From Pyxidicoccus parkwaysis (GTDB taxonomy: Bacteria; Myxococcota; Myxococcia; Myxococcales; Myxococcaceae), in the NCBI RefSeq assembly GCF_017301735.1, contig NZ_CP071090.1, positions 10,957,001 through 11,021,000 of the forward strand: DNA of 64,000 nt. Direction: 5' to 3'. Under the pieces are notes generated by a model. That model saw only the letters and a program-made list of their open reading frames with translations. It was not told the DNA's origin and ran no database searches. Position numbers and translations under genes: made by a program. This document shows, piece after piece, positions 23,999 to 31,998 of the stretch. How positions within the stretch are numbered: position 1 is the first letter of the stretch; each line of letters opens with the position of its first letter.

Positions 23999-25309
23999 TT
24001 ACGCGGGAGCGACGTTCCACTCCACCTTCAGGTGCTTCATCTGGCGCAGGACGATGCTCTGCCACGTGCCGTAGTCCTGGTGGGGGAGGAGGCGCGGCTC
24101 CGGGAGCCTGTCCAGCAGGACGTTGGTGGTGAGCTGGAACTGGAGGCGGGCCAGCGGGGCGCCCAGGCAGAAGTGGGTGCCGCGGCCGTAGGTGAGGTGC
24201 TGGGGCACCTTCTCGCGCGTCAAATCCAGCTTGTTGGCGTGGGGGCAGAGCGACTCGTCCCGGCTGCCGGCGGCGTACAGCAGCATCATCCGCGAGCCCG
24301 CTGGAATCTTCACTCCGCCCACCACCACGTCCTCGCGCGCGGTGCGAATCATGGCGTGCTGGACGGAGTCGAAGCGGCTGGCCTCCTCGCAGAACTTCGG
24401 CACCAGCTCGCGGTTGTCCCGCAGCGCGCCCCACAGGCCGTGCTCCAGGGCCAGCTTCCAGTTGTTGGCCATCAGCGCGGTGGTGGACTCATGGCCGGCG
24501 GACAGGAAGGACGCGCCAATGGCCATCACCAGCTCGTCCATGGTGAGCGCCTCGCCGTCGTCCTCCGCCTCCACCAGGTAGCTGATGAGGTCCTCGCGCG
24601 GATGCTTGCGGTGGTCCTCGACGAGGCGCACGCAGTAGTCCTGGAACTCCATCACCCCCTTCGCCATCTCCACCTGCTTCTCCGGGGGGATGTGCTCGAA
24701 GGTGAGCTGCTGCCAGTCCGCGCTCCAGCGCTTGATGCGCCAGACATCCTCCTCCGGCACGCCCATCACGCCGAGGATGACGTAGGCCGGCAGCGGGTAG
24801 GCGAGCTGCTCCACCAGGTCCGCGTGGCCGTCGTTGACGAACTTGTCCACCAGCTCGTGCGCCTTCTTGAGGATGAAGGGCGACATGCCGTTGATGCGCT
24901 GGGCGGTGAAGCCGCGGTTCATCAGCCGGCGCAGGCGGGTGTGGTCCGGCGGGTCCATTCCCAGCAGCACGTGCCGGGTGTCATGGCCCTTGGCGAGGAT
25001 GGCCTTCGCCTCGTCCGTCAGGTGGGTGCCGCTGCCCAGCATGTCCTTGTTGGAGAAGCGCGCCGGGTCCTTCAGCACGGCGGCGATGTCCTCGAAGCGG
25101 CTCACCAGCCACATGTTGAGCATGGGGCTGAAGGTGACGGGCTCCTCCTTGCGCAGCTTCTCGAAGAAGGGGTGCGGGTTCGCGACGTGGGGACCGGCGA
25201 ACGGGTTGTACTGCGCACCCAGGTGGGGGCACCGCATCGCGGCCGCAGCGTGGGCAGGGACTCCGGTCTCTTCCTGCTTCTGGACTGTCACGGGCATGGC
25301 ATGACTCAT
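23999..25309 (-). CDS. Cytochrome P450
   Basis: The 436-residue soluble P450 has the I-helix motif AGHEST, the K-helix EEASR, and the haem-binding loop YGRGTHFCLGAPLAR with the ligand Cys near residue 381. The proposed start is ATG 25309 (MSHAMPVTVQKQEETG); a second ATG four codons on is also possible. The frame extends upstream to 25483 without coding character. Such class I bacterial P450s hydroxylate small lipophilic substrates with electrons from a ferredoxin, none of which is encoded here. The nearby desaturase suggests lipid or secondary metabolism, but no pathway can be deduced. Confidence 0.9.
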   Translation of the reverse strand: MSHAMPVTVQKQEETGVPAHAAAAMRCPHLGAQYNPFAGPHVANPHPFFEKLRKEEPVTFSPMLNMWLVSRFEDIAAVLKDPARFSNKDMLGSGTHLTDEAKAILAKGHDTRHVLLGMDPPDHTRLRRLMNRGFTAQRINGMSPFILKKAHELVDKFVNDGHADLVEQLAYPLPAYVILGVMGVPEEDVWRIKRWSADWQQLTFEHIPPEKQVEMAKGVMEFQDYCVRLVEDHRKHPREDLISYLVEAEDDGEALTMDELVMAIGASFLSAGHESTTALMANNWKLALEHGLWGALRDNRELVPKFCEEASRFDSVQHAMIRTAREDVVVGGVKIPAGSRMMLLYAAGSRDESLCPHANKLDLTREKVPQHLTYGRGTHFCLGAPLARLQFQLTTNVLLDRLPEPRLLPHQDYGTWQSIVLRQMKHLKVEWNVAPA

Positions 25310-25729
25310 CAGGTCGGGCGGGCCCCCCCGGCTCACCCTCCTGGGTACGGGGTTTGACTGACCGTGAAGGGGGATGGGCCCCTTCACATGGTGCGGCGTA
25401 GGGAAACGGCTCGGGCGGGGGAAACCGGACGAAGGGCAACCGGGCGGGATGGGGCTCCCCCTAGATGCCTGCCTATACAACAAATCCCCTTTTCTTTACC
25501 AGTGGGAGCGAATTTTTCTAGTGACACGGGTTTCTGATGACACCGTGACATTTCACTCAGGACAGATAAGGCCCTGTCGTGGAAGGGTTTTCCACCGCTG
25601 GTGACGGGTTTTGGGCCCCCGCGTGCGACCTCCGGCCATGCCGAATCTTGCTGCAAAGGCAGAGCTGCGCGGCTTCCGGGGTTGGGATTTCAGCGGGGCG
25701 GAAGGGGCTGGCTGGGCACGCCAAGGCCC
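25310..25729. other. P450 upstream region without a gene
   Basis: This gap lies between the P450 start and the end of a SpoIIAA-like gene. Its P450-proximal half (about 25480-25580) is A/T-rich for this genome and probably holds the P450 promoter. Two copies of GTGTCA on the minus strand could be parts of an operator. No open frame with coding character is seen. Confidence 0.4.
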
Positions 25730-25751
25730 CCGGGCCCCGGAATGGGCCCGG
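25730..25751 (-). terminator. Hairpin after the first SpoIIAA-like gene
   Basis: CCGGGCCC at 25730-25737 pairs perfectly with GGGCCCGG at 25744-25751 around six bases. On the minus strand it begins 26 bases after the stop of the SpoIIAA-like gene. No T tract follows. Confidence 0.55.
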
Positions 25752-25776
25752 CGGGCATGACAGCGGGTGCGGGCAC

Positions 25777-26187
25777 TCAGCCGTGCTTCTTGAGCTGCTT
25801 GAGGCGGTGCTGCTCGACCCAGGCGCGAGCCTCGGGGAGCGTCTTCACGAAGGTCGTCTCGAAGCGCGTCTTGCCGGTGAAGAGCATGCCCAGGGCAATC
25901 ACCTTGCCGAAGGTCTGCTGCACCATGTCCGCGCCGACGTAGACGGTGCCCTTGAACCAGTCGGCCTTGCCATTCTCCGAGAGGTACCGCCGCGGCTCCG
26001 CCCCGAGCTGGGACTGTCCGATGTCGGCGATCATGTAGAACGGGCCGTTCTTCGCCATCTCGCCGTACAGCTCCACCGCCCGCTTGATTTCCTCCAGGTT
26101 GATGTTCCCGGAGAAGACAGCCACCGCGACGTCTGGCGGCTCGTAGCGCACCGTGTGGGCGCCGAACTTCCATTCCTGCTGCTGCAT
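25777..26187 (-). CDS. SpoIIAA-like (STAS) protein, copy 1
   Basis: The 136-residue protein starts at ATG 26187 with GGGAG nearby (MQQQEWKFGAHTVRYEPPDV). It has an alternating beta/alpha pattern with AVAVFSGNINLEEIKRAVEL, YMIADIGQSQLGAEPRRYLS, then RAWVEQHRLKQL, as in the SpoIIAA-like family (PF11964). It is a clear paralogue of the gene just upstream, sharing KFGAH, FGK.IAL.ML.TGKT.FET and EARAWV.QHR. The two are transcribed in the same direction with 93 bases between them. Such proteins may bind partners or lipids; the role is unknown. Signal peptides are absent. Confidence 0.78.
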   Translation of the reverse strand: MQQQEWKFGAHTVRYEPPDVAVAVFSGNINLEEIKRAVELYGEMAKNGPFYMIADIGQSQLGAEPRRYLSENGKADWFKGTVYVGADMVQQTFGKVIALGMLFTGKTRFETTFVKTLPEARAWVEQHRLKQLKKHG

Positions 26188-26280
26188 GGCACTCCCTTCA
26201 GAGACCACGCAAGCATAGCGCCGGTGCCTGTCCTTCGCGAGATTCCAGTTTTCCCCGGGAGCGGGGGCTTCCTGGCGTTG

Positions 26281-26697
26281 TTACCCCGTCTTGCGTTGAC
26301 GGCTGGCGCGGTGCTGGGCCACCCAGGCGCGGGCCTCGTCGTGGTTGGCGACGAAGACAGTCTCGAAGCTCGTCTTGCCGGTGTAGAGCATGGCGAGGGC
26401 GATGGCCTTGCCGAAGGTGCGCTGGACGACGTCCGCGCCGACGTAGATGACGGCGTGGAACCACTCGGAGCGGCCATTGTCGGAGAGGTAGCGGCGGCCG
26501 GCCGTATCAATCTGCGACCCGCCGATATTGGCGATGCAGTAGTACTGCCCATGGCGCTCGAAGGTCTCCTTGTAGAGCTCCGAGGTGCGCTTCACGTCGT
26601 CCATGTTGATGAGGCCATTGAAGACGACCACCAGGGTGTCGGGCGGCTCGAAGTGCGAATGATGCGCGCCGAACTTCAACTCTTCCTGTTGTGACAT
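26281..26697 (-). CDS. SpoIIAA-like (STAS) protein, copy 2
   Basis: The 138-residue protein starts at ATG 26697 (MSQQEELKFGAHHSHFEPPD) with GGAGGGGG upstream. It repeats the layout of its neighbour: TLVVVFNGLINMDDVKRTSE, CIANIGGSQIDTAGRRYLSD, FGKAIALAMLYTGKTSFETV, then EARAWVAQHR. It probably arose by local duplication. Both copies lack the conserved Ser phospho-site pattern of true anti-anti-sigma factors as far as I can see, so a switch role like SpoIIAA should not be assumed. The gene is divergent from the sugar-importer operon. Confidence 0.78.
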   Translation of the reverse strand: MSQQEELKFGAHHSHFEPPDTLVVVFNGLINMDDVKRTSELYKETFERHGQYYCIANIGGSQIDTAGRRYLSDNGRSEWFHAVIYVGADVVQRTFGKAIALAMLYTGKTSFETVFVANHDEARAWVAQHRASRQRKTG

Positions 26698-26857
26698 GGG
26701 GACCCCCTCCCGGGTACGGAGTGACAGATTAGCGCCAGCTGTTCCCTCACGCACGAAGCCGTCCCTGTATTGATGGGCAGGCGGGTGTTGGGGCGCGGAC
26801 CCTGGGGCGCACGGGTGCATTGACGGGTGAGAGCGGGGCTGGACTCATGCCGCGCAC

Positions 26858-28141
26858 ATGGGCCGCCGCTTCGCCAGCCTGCTCGTGCCGGGCCTCGCCA
26901 TGCTGCTGGCGGTGGGGGCGTGTCGGCGTGCGTCAGAAGGGGCGAGCGAGCAGGCAGGCCGCAAACGGCTCGTCTTCAAATACCAGCCGTTGTGGGGGGC
27001 GCCGGAGCCTTTCCATGAATTGCTGGCGCGCTTCGAGCGGGAGAATCCGGGGGTGGAGCTCGTCACGGAGGCGCTGCCGAACTCGTCTGATTTGGCGCAC
27101 CAGTTCTTCCTGACTTCACTGGAGGGCGGGGCGAACGACTTCGACGTGCTGGTCGCGGACGTTGTCTGGGTTCCCGAGTTCGCGAGGGCGGGATGGATTG
27201 CGGACCTGTCCGAGTACTTTCCGCCCGAGCGCCTGCGCGCGGACTTCTTCCCGGGCCCGGTGGAGGCGGTGGTGGTGGAAGGGCGGACGTACGCGGTGCC
27301 GTGGTACCTGGACGTGGGCATCCTGTACTACCGCACGGACCTGGTGCCTCGAGCGCCGCGCACGTACGAGGAGCTGCAACGCTTTGCACGTGAGGCCATG
27401 GCGAAATCGCCCGGCGTGCAGGGCTACGTGTGGCAGGGGCGGCAGTACGAGGGCCTGAGCTGCAATGTGTATGAGGCGCTGTGGGGGCACGGCGGCGAGG
27501 CATTGGCGGAGGGAGGCCGCGTGCTGCTGGACACGGAGCCGGCGCGCGAGGCGCTCGCGTACCTGCGCGGGCTGGTGGCCAGTGGCGTGTCACCGGAGAC
27601 GGTGACGGGGTTCTCCGAGGAGGAGGCGCGGCGCGTGTTCCAGGAGGGGCGCGCGGTGTTCATGCGCAACTGGCCGTATGCGTGGAGCGAGGCGCAGAAG
27701 CCGGACTCGCCCATCCGGGGGAAGGTAGGGATTGCGCCGCTGCCGACGAAGAGCGGAGAGCCGGGGTGGGGGACGCTGGGCGGGTGGCAGCTCGCGGTGA
27801 ATGCGCACGTGTCGCCGGAGCGGCGGAGGCTGGCTGCGAAGTTGATTGCGCACCTGACGTCGCCGGAGGCGAACCTGGTGCTGGCATTGAACTACGCGCG
27901 CAACCCGCCGAGGCCGTCTGTCTATGACGACCCGAGGCTGCGCGCGGGGGACCCGTTCATCGCCAACTTGAAGGAGATGGTGGAGCGCGCGCGGCCGAGG
28001 CCGGTGACGCCGTACTACAACCTCATCTCGGATGTGCTGCAGAGCGAGTTCTCCGCGGCGGTGGCGGGGCTGAGGACGCCGGAAGAGGCGCTGAAGCGGG
28101 CGCAGAAGCAGGTGGACCACCTGACGGGGGAGGGCGAGTGA
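26858..28141 (+). CDS. Sugar ABC transporter substrate-binding lipoprotein
   Basis: The 427-residue protein has a lipoprotein signal (LAVGAC, Cys22) and the family 1 extracellular solute-binding fold (PF01547-like). Recognisable parts are LVFKYQPLWGAPEPFHELLA, NDFDVLVADVVWVPEFARAG, YAVPWYLDVGILYYRTDLVP and GTLGGWQLAVNAH. It would capture a sugar or oligosaccharide in the periplasm and hand it to the two permeases encoded downstream. The stop codon is overlapped by the GTG of the first of two short repeated ORFs. The sugar cannot be told from sequence. Confidence 0.88.
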   Translation: MGRRFASLLVPGLAMLLAVGACRRASEGASEQAGRKRLVFKYQPLWGAPEPFHELLARFERENPGVELVTEALPNSSDLAHQFFLTSLEGGANDFDVLVADVVWVPEFARAGWIADLSEYFPPERLRADFFPGPVEAVVVEGRTYAVPWYLDVGILYYRTDLVPRAPRTYEELQRFAREAMAKSPGVQGYVWQGRQYEGLSCNVYEALWGHGGEALAEGGRVLLDTEPAREALAYLRGLVASGVSPETVTGFSEEEARRVFQEGRAVFMRNWPYAWSEAQKPDSPIRGKVGIAPLPTKSGEPGWGTLGGWQLAVNAHVSPERRRLAAKLIAHLTSPEANLVLALNYARNPPRPSVYDDPRLRAGDPFIANLKEMVERARPRPVTPYYNLISDVLQSEFSAAVAGLRTPEEALKRAQKQVDHLTGEGE

Positions 28142-28215
28142 GCGGCGCGGGTTCGGTGCGGCGCTGGGCTCGTGTGGGGCTCGTGGCCTTCACGGCGCGC
28201 GGAGGTGTGGCGTGA
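28138..28215 (+). CDS. Micro-ORF 1, 25 codons, GTGA-coupled
   Basis: A GTG at 28138 overlaps the stop of the binding protein (GTGA) and opens 25 codons starting MSGAGSVRRWARVG and ending FTARGGVA. Its TGA at 28213 overlaps the GTG of the next micro-ORF. It is copy 1 of a 74-base tandem duplication that also carries the GGAGGT ribosome binding site. It may be a real short peptide or only a device that passes ribosomes on. Expression is unproven. Confidence 0.4.
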   Translation: MSGAGSVRRWARVGLVAFTARGGVA

Positions 28216-28285
28216 GCGGCACGGGCATCGTGAGGCGGCGAGTGCGCGTCGGGCACGTGGCCTTCACGGCGCGCGGAGGTGATGC
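28138..28285 (+). repeat. 74-bp tandem duplication between binding protein and permease
   Basis: Bases 28138-28211 and 28212-28285 are two copies of a 74-base unit; the last 27 bases are almost identical (GTGGCCTTCACGGCGCGC then GGAGGT). Each copy ends with a Shine-Dalgarno GGAGGT and runs into GTGAGCGGC. The first bases of the permease gene at 28286 look like the start of a third copy. Confidence 0.85.
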
Positions 28286-28289
28286 GTGA
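28212..28289 (+). CDS. Micro-ORF 2, 25 codons, GTGA-coupled
   Basis: A GTG at 28212, with GGAGGT six bases before it, overlaps the stop of micro-ORF 1 and opens 25 codons starting MSGTGIVRRRVRVG and ending FTARGGDA. Its stop TGA at 28287 overlaps the GTG of the permease gene at 28286. The peptide is a diverged copy of micro-ORF 1. As with copy 1, it may serve translation coupling rather than make a functional peptide. Confidence 0.4.
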   Translation: MSGTGIVRRRVRVGHVAFTARGGDA

Positions 28290-29164
28290 GCGGCGGAGGC
28301 TCGCTGGAGCGCGAGCGGCGGCAGGCGTACCTGCTGGTGGCGCCGGCGGTGTTGGTGCTGGTGGGCGTGGCGCTGTACCCCATCCTCGCGGCGGTGTGGC
28401 TGAGCCTGCACCGCTTCATCCTCGTCTTCGGCGAGCGGCGCTTCACGGGGCTGGACAACTTCGCCTTCCTGCTGAGCGACTCGCGCTTCTGGTCGGCACT
28501 GGGGAACACGGCGTACTTCACGCTCGTCGCGGTGACGGTGGAGTTGTTGCTCGCGGTGCCGCTGGCGCTGCTGCTCAACCGCGCCTTCCCGGGGCGGGGG
28601 CTGCTCCGTGCGTCGGTGCTGGTGCCGTGGGCCATTCCCACCGTGGTGAGCGCGAGGCTCTGGGCGTGGATGTTCAATCCCGAGTACGGCGTCATCAACC
28701 GGCTGCTGCCGGGACCGGACATCAACTGGCTGGGAGCGCCAGGGTACGCGCTGCACGCGGCCATCCTGGTGGACGTGTGGAAGACGACGCCCTTCGTGGC
28801 GCTGCTGGTGCTCGCGGGGCTGCAAGGCATTCCCGAGGACCTCTACAAGGCGGCCCGCGTGGACGGCGCGTCGACGTGGCGGATGTTCCGGTCGATTACG
28901 TTGCCCTTGCTGAAGCCCGCGCTGCTGCTGGCGCTGCTGTTCCGCTCGCTGGATGCATTCCGCGTGTTCGACGCGATTTATGTGCTGACGGAGGGCGGGC
29001 CGGCGAACACGACGGAGACGCTGAGCATCTACGCGTACAAGACGCTGATGCGCTCGGGAGACTTCGGGTACGGGAGCGCGCTGTCTGTGGCGACGTTCCT
29101 GTGCGTGGTGGTGCTGGCGGCGGTGTGGCTGCGGCTGCTGGGGCGAGAGGAGGTCTCGAGATGA
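28286..29164 (+). CDS. Sugar ABC transporter permease, MalF/UgpA type
   Basis: The 292-residue inner-membrane protein has about six transmembrane helices (AYLLVAPAVLVLVGVALYPI, YFTLVAVTVELLLAVPLALL, TFLCVVVLAAVWLRLL and others). The EAA loop, AARVDGASTWRMFRSITLPL, is where the transport ATPase docks. GTG 28286 is chosen because GGAGGT lies five bases upstream and it overlaps the stop of micro-ORF 2. The stop overlaps the ATG of the second permease by four bases. With its partner it forms the channel for the sugar bound by the lipoprotein. Confidence 0.88.
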   Translation: MSGGGSLERERRQAYLLVAPAVLVLVGVALYPILAAVWLSLHRFILVFGERRFTGLDNFAFLLSDSRFWSALGNTAYFTLVAVTVELLLAVPLALLLNRAFPGRGLLRASVLVPWAIPTVVSARLWAWMFNPEYGVINRLLPGPDINWLGAPGYALHAAILVDVWKTTPFVALLVLAGLQGIPEDLYKAARVDGASTWRMFRSITLPLLKPALLLALLFRSLDAFRVFDAIYVLTEGGPANTTETLSIYAYKTLMRSGDFGYGSALSVATFLCVVVLAAVWLRLLGREEVSR

Positions 29165-29970
29165 AGCGGCCCGGGCTGGGCACGGCGTTGGCCGTGGTGG
29201 CGTTCCTCACGTTCTTCCTGGGGCCGTTCTTCTGGCAGGTGCTGACGAGCCTGTGGCCGGACGGTGAGTTGACGCGGCCGTGGCCCTCGCACCTGACGCT
29301 GGAGAGCTACGCGAGCGTGCTGTGGGGACGGCCGTTCCTGCGGGTGGTGGCGAACTCGCTGCTGGTGGCTGCGCTGACGACGGCGTTCTGTCTGACGATG
29401 GGAGCGGCGGCGGCATTTGCCCTGGCGAAGCTGGAGTTCCGGGGGAGGGGCCTGCTGCTGAGCGCGGCGCTGGCGGTGAGCATGTTCCCGCCGATTGCGA
29501 CAGTGAGCCCGCTGTATCTGATTCTCCGAGCGGCGGGGCTGCGGGACAGCTTGATTGGACTGGCGTTGCCGTATGCGACGTTTGCATTGCCATTGACGCT
29601 GTGGGTGCTGACGTCGTTCTTCCGGCAATTGCCAGACGAACTGTACAGAGCGGCGAGGGTGGATGGGTGCACACCGTTCCAGGCGTTCCGGAGGGTGCTG
29701 TTGCCGCTGGCGGCACCGGGGCTCGCGACGACGGCGATATTGGTGTTCATCTTCGCGTGGAACGAGTTCCTCTACGCGCTGACGTTCCTGTCCACGCCGG
29801 AGAAACGCACGGTGCCGGTGGCCATCAGCCTGTTCGCCAGCGAGTATCGCGAGCCATGGGGCGAGATTGCCGCCGCGTCCGTGGTGGCCACGCTGCCGCT
29901 GGTGGTGCTTACCGTGCTGTTCCAGCGGCGGATCGTGTCCGGACTTACTGCGGGGGCGGTGAAGGAGTAG
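29161..29970 (+). CDS. Sugar ABC transporter permease, MalG/UgpE type
   Basis: The 269-residue protein has an N-terminal helix (ALAVVAFLTFFLGPFFWQVL), further helices and the EAA loop AARVDGCTPFQAFRRVLLPL. A typical MalG-like segment FAWNEFLYALTFLSTPEKRT follows. It is coupled to the first permease gene by an ATGA overlap. No ATPase gene follows, so the importer must borrow a shared MsmK/UgpC-type ATPase encoded elsewhere, which is common for sugar importers. It converges on a small hypothetical gene with four bases between them. Confidence 0.88.
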   Translation: MKRPGLGTALAVVAFLTFFLGPFFWQVLTSLWPDGELTRPWPSHLTLESYASVLWGRPFLRVVANSLLVAALTTAFCLTMGAAAAFALAKLEFRGRGLLLSAALAVSMFPPIATVSPLYLILRAAGLRDSLIGLALPYATFALPLTLWVLTSFFRQLPDELYRAARVDGCTPFQAFRRVLLPLAAPGLATTAILVFIFAWNEFLYALTFLSTPEKRTVPVAISLFASEYREPWGEIAAASVVATLPLVVLTVLFQRRIVSGLTAGAVKE

Positions 29971-29974
29971 CGGG

Positions 29975-30229
29975 TCAGTGGCCGGAGGCGTGGGCGACGG
30001 CGAGTAGCGTTGCAGCAGCCTTTTCTGGTTCGATGAACATTTGAGCAATGAGCGCATCGGATGCTGCGGCATCCCACTGTGCGAAGCGCTGCTCGGCATC
30101 TGGCGGAAGCTCGAGCCCTCGTGCATTGGCGAAGAGCATCAGAGTCTCTGCACGAATTTGGGCACGCACCAGCGCGCGTTGTTCTTCCCAGAAAGGTGAG
30201 TCTAGAAAGAAGGAGTCAGGGACCGGCAT
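29975..30229 (-). CDS. Small hypothetical protein, 84 residues
   Basis: The product reads MPVPDSFFLDSPFWEEQRAL, then AQIRAETLMLFANARGLELP, and LIAQMFIEPEKAAATLLAVA near the end. It is helical and has no signal peptide. The composition is not that of a shadow frame and the local base composition is less extreme than in the neighbours. It loosely resembles the C-terminal helices of larger Rpn/PD-(D/E)XK-type proteins, but this is weak. It may be a stand-alone protein or a remnant. Confidence 0.55.
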   Translation of the reverse strand: MPVPDSFFLDSPFWEEQRALVRAQIRAETLMLFANARGLELPPDAEQRFAQWDAAASDALIAQMFIEPEKAAATLLAVAHASGH

Positions 30230-30355
30230 GCGCGAGCAAGTTTAACAGCTTCTCTCGCCCAGCCTCGATTCCCGTGAGACACCGCAGTGCTCGAACCCTC
30301 TTCATGAGCCACTCGCCGGCAGGGCGTGTCCACTCCGTGGAAAGAGAGGGTTTCC

Positions 30356-31951
30356 TTGTTCAAGACGAAGCACTGCTTCTCCATCCTCGTCATCGCAGCC
30401 GCAGCAGTGGAAATCTCCGCCTGCGCTCCTCCCGAACCCGAGACCACCGAGCCTCGAGAGCACACGGCAACCTCCAGCCTCGCCACGAAGGCGCCCTTCG
30501 AGCTGCCGAACAGTCTCCTCCCGTTCGACATGCCCGCTCGGGCCGACCTCGCGACCAGCGAGTACAAGGTCTTCGCGCACTGGCACAACTTCCCGCTGCG
30601 CGTCTACGGCTCCAGCAGCGGCCAGTACTACGACCAGTACACCCGCTGGCTCCAGCCCACGGGCACCTACGCGTCCATCGGCGGCTACCTGCGCGACCGG
30701 CCCATCCCCATCCTCGCGATTCCTCCCGCCGAATCCGACTACCTCAAGCGCGACATGAAGCAGGACATCCAGACGGCCGCCGCCGTCGGCGTGGATGGCT
30801 TCCTCTTCAATCTCTGGTTCCGCACCACCGATGCGCGCTGGAAGTGGCTCACGGAACTCTTCAACGCAGCCGACGAGTTCAACACCGAGAACCCCAGCGC
30901 CCCCTTCGCCGTCATCCCCAACATCGACGCGCACATCCTCTCCACCAACAGCGGCAAGGATGAACCCCGCCAGCGCGCCGATGACCTCGCCACCTTCAAA
31001 ACGCGCGCGTCCTGGAAGAAGCTCAACGGCAAGTACGTCGTCGGCAGCTTCCGGCCCGAGGCCCTCCCCGTCACCTGGTGGCAGCAGTTCTTCGACCAGC
31101 TCAAGACCGTCCACGGCATCGACGCGGTGCTGTGGGGCACGCTGCTCGACCCGACGGAGGCCAACCGCAACGCGCTGAAGCCATTCATGGTCGGCGCCAC
31201 CTTCTCGCGCTGGGACAATCTCCCGTACACGTCCAACCCGCTGAACGGCATCAACACGCTCAAGGCCTGGGGGGACCAGAACGGTGTGCCCTACTCGCCG
31301 CCCGTGAGTCACACGGACAACCGGCCCACCGCCTCCATCACCACGGAGACCGCCGGCTTCAAGACCCAGTACAACACCTGGAAGGCGGCCATCGACTCGG
31401 GCGTGAAGATGGTTCAAATCCTCACGTGGAATGACCACTACGAGGGCCACGCCCTGCGTCCCAACTCGGCCGTGCAGTACGCGTTCTACGATTTGACGGC
31501 CTACTACACGACCTGGTTCAAGACGCGTCAGCAGCCGGTGCTCGTGCGAGACGTCCTCTACTACTCGCACCGCATGCACCTGAGCACCGAGCCGTACAAC
31601 ACCACGCTGCAACCCATTCCCACCGCCTCGAAGAACGGCGTGACACTCGTCGACCGCGTCTTCCTCCTCGCCATGCTCAAGTCGAGCGGGCGCGTGCAAA
31701 TCACCTCGGGCGGCACGGCCTACACCGCCGACGTGCTGGCGGGCCCGCAGTTCTTCGACGCACCGCTGAAGGCGAATGACCAGCCGTCCTTCCAGTTGAG
31801 CCGGAGCGGCGCGCCGGTCATCAACTTCACCAGCGCCTTCCACACCCGCTCGCCCATCGTCTGGCAGGACCTCCTCTACCGCGCTGGAGGCTCTTCACGC
31901 CCCGTCGTCACCAGCGTCCAGGACAACCTGCCGCAAGACAGGCTCCCGTAA
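30356..31951 (+). CDS. GH71-like alpha-1,3-glucanase lipoprotein
   Basis: The product of about 531 residues resembles glycoside hydrolase family 71 (endo-alpha-1,3-glucanase, mutanase): KVFAHWHNFPLRVYG, DIQTAAAVGVDGFLFNLWF, RWKWLTELFNAADEF and VQILTWNDHYEGHAL. The TTG at 30356 is preferred because GAGAGGG lies five bases upstream and it gives a compact lipoprotein signal (MFKTKHCFSILVIAAAAVEI then SAC). An in-frame GTG at 30326 is the alternative. It would cut alpha-1,3-glucan of fungal walls or dental-plaque-like polymers, useful to a predator. The surface location is inferred from the lipobox. Confidence 0.85.
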   Translation: MFKTKHCFSILVIAAAAVEISACAPPEPETTEPREHTATSSLATKAPFELPNSLLPFDMPARADLATSEYKVFAHWHNFPLRVYGSSSGQYYDQYTRWLQPTGTYASIGGYLRDRPIPILAIPPAESDYLKRDMKQDIQTAAAVGVDGFLFNLWFRTTDARWKWLTELFNAADEFNTENPSAPFAVIPNIDAHILSTNSGKDEPRQRADDLATFKTRASWKKLNGKYVVGSFRPEALPVTWWQQFFDQLKTVHGIDAVLWGTLLDPTEANRNALKPFMVGATFSRWDNLPYTSNPLNGINTLKAWGDQNGVPYSPPVSHTDNRPTASITTETAGFKTQYNTWKAAIDSGVKMVQILTWNDHYEGHALRPNSAVQYAFYDLTAYYTTWFKTRQQPVLVRDVLYYSHRMHLSTEPYNTTLQPIPTASKNGVTLVDRVFLLAMLKSSGRVQITSGGTAYTADVLAGPQFFDAPLKANDQPSFQLSRSGAPVINFTSAFHTRSPIVWQDLLYRAGGSSRPVVTSVQDNLPQDRLP

Positions 31952-31962
31952 GTGACACAGCG

Positions 31963-31994
31963 GAGCGCGGCCGGTATCAACGCCGGCCGCGCTC
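31963..31994. terminator. Bidirectional terminator, 12-bp perfect stem
   Basis: GAGCGCGGCCGG at 31963-31974 pairs with CCGGCCGCGCTC at 31983-31994 around an eight-base loop. It lies between the ends of the convergent GH71 gene and the SleB-like gene, so it can serve both. Neither side has a long T tract. Confidence 0.75.
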
Positions 31995-31998
31995 GCGC

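Noticed and set aside
26208-26280. Hairpin CCCC/GGGG between the SpoIIAA-like genes as a terminator
   Set aside because: The stem is only four bases and is followed by A rather than T on the transcribed strand.
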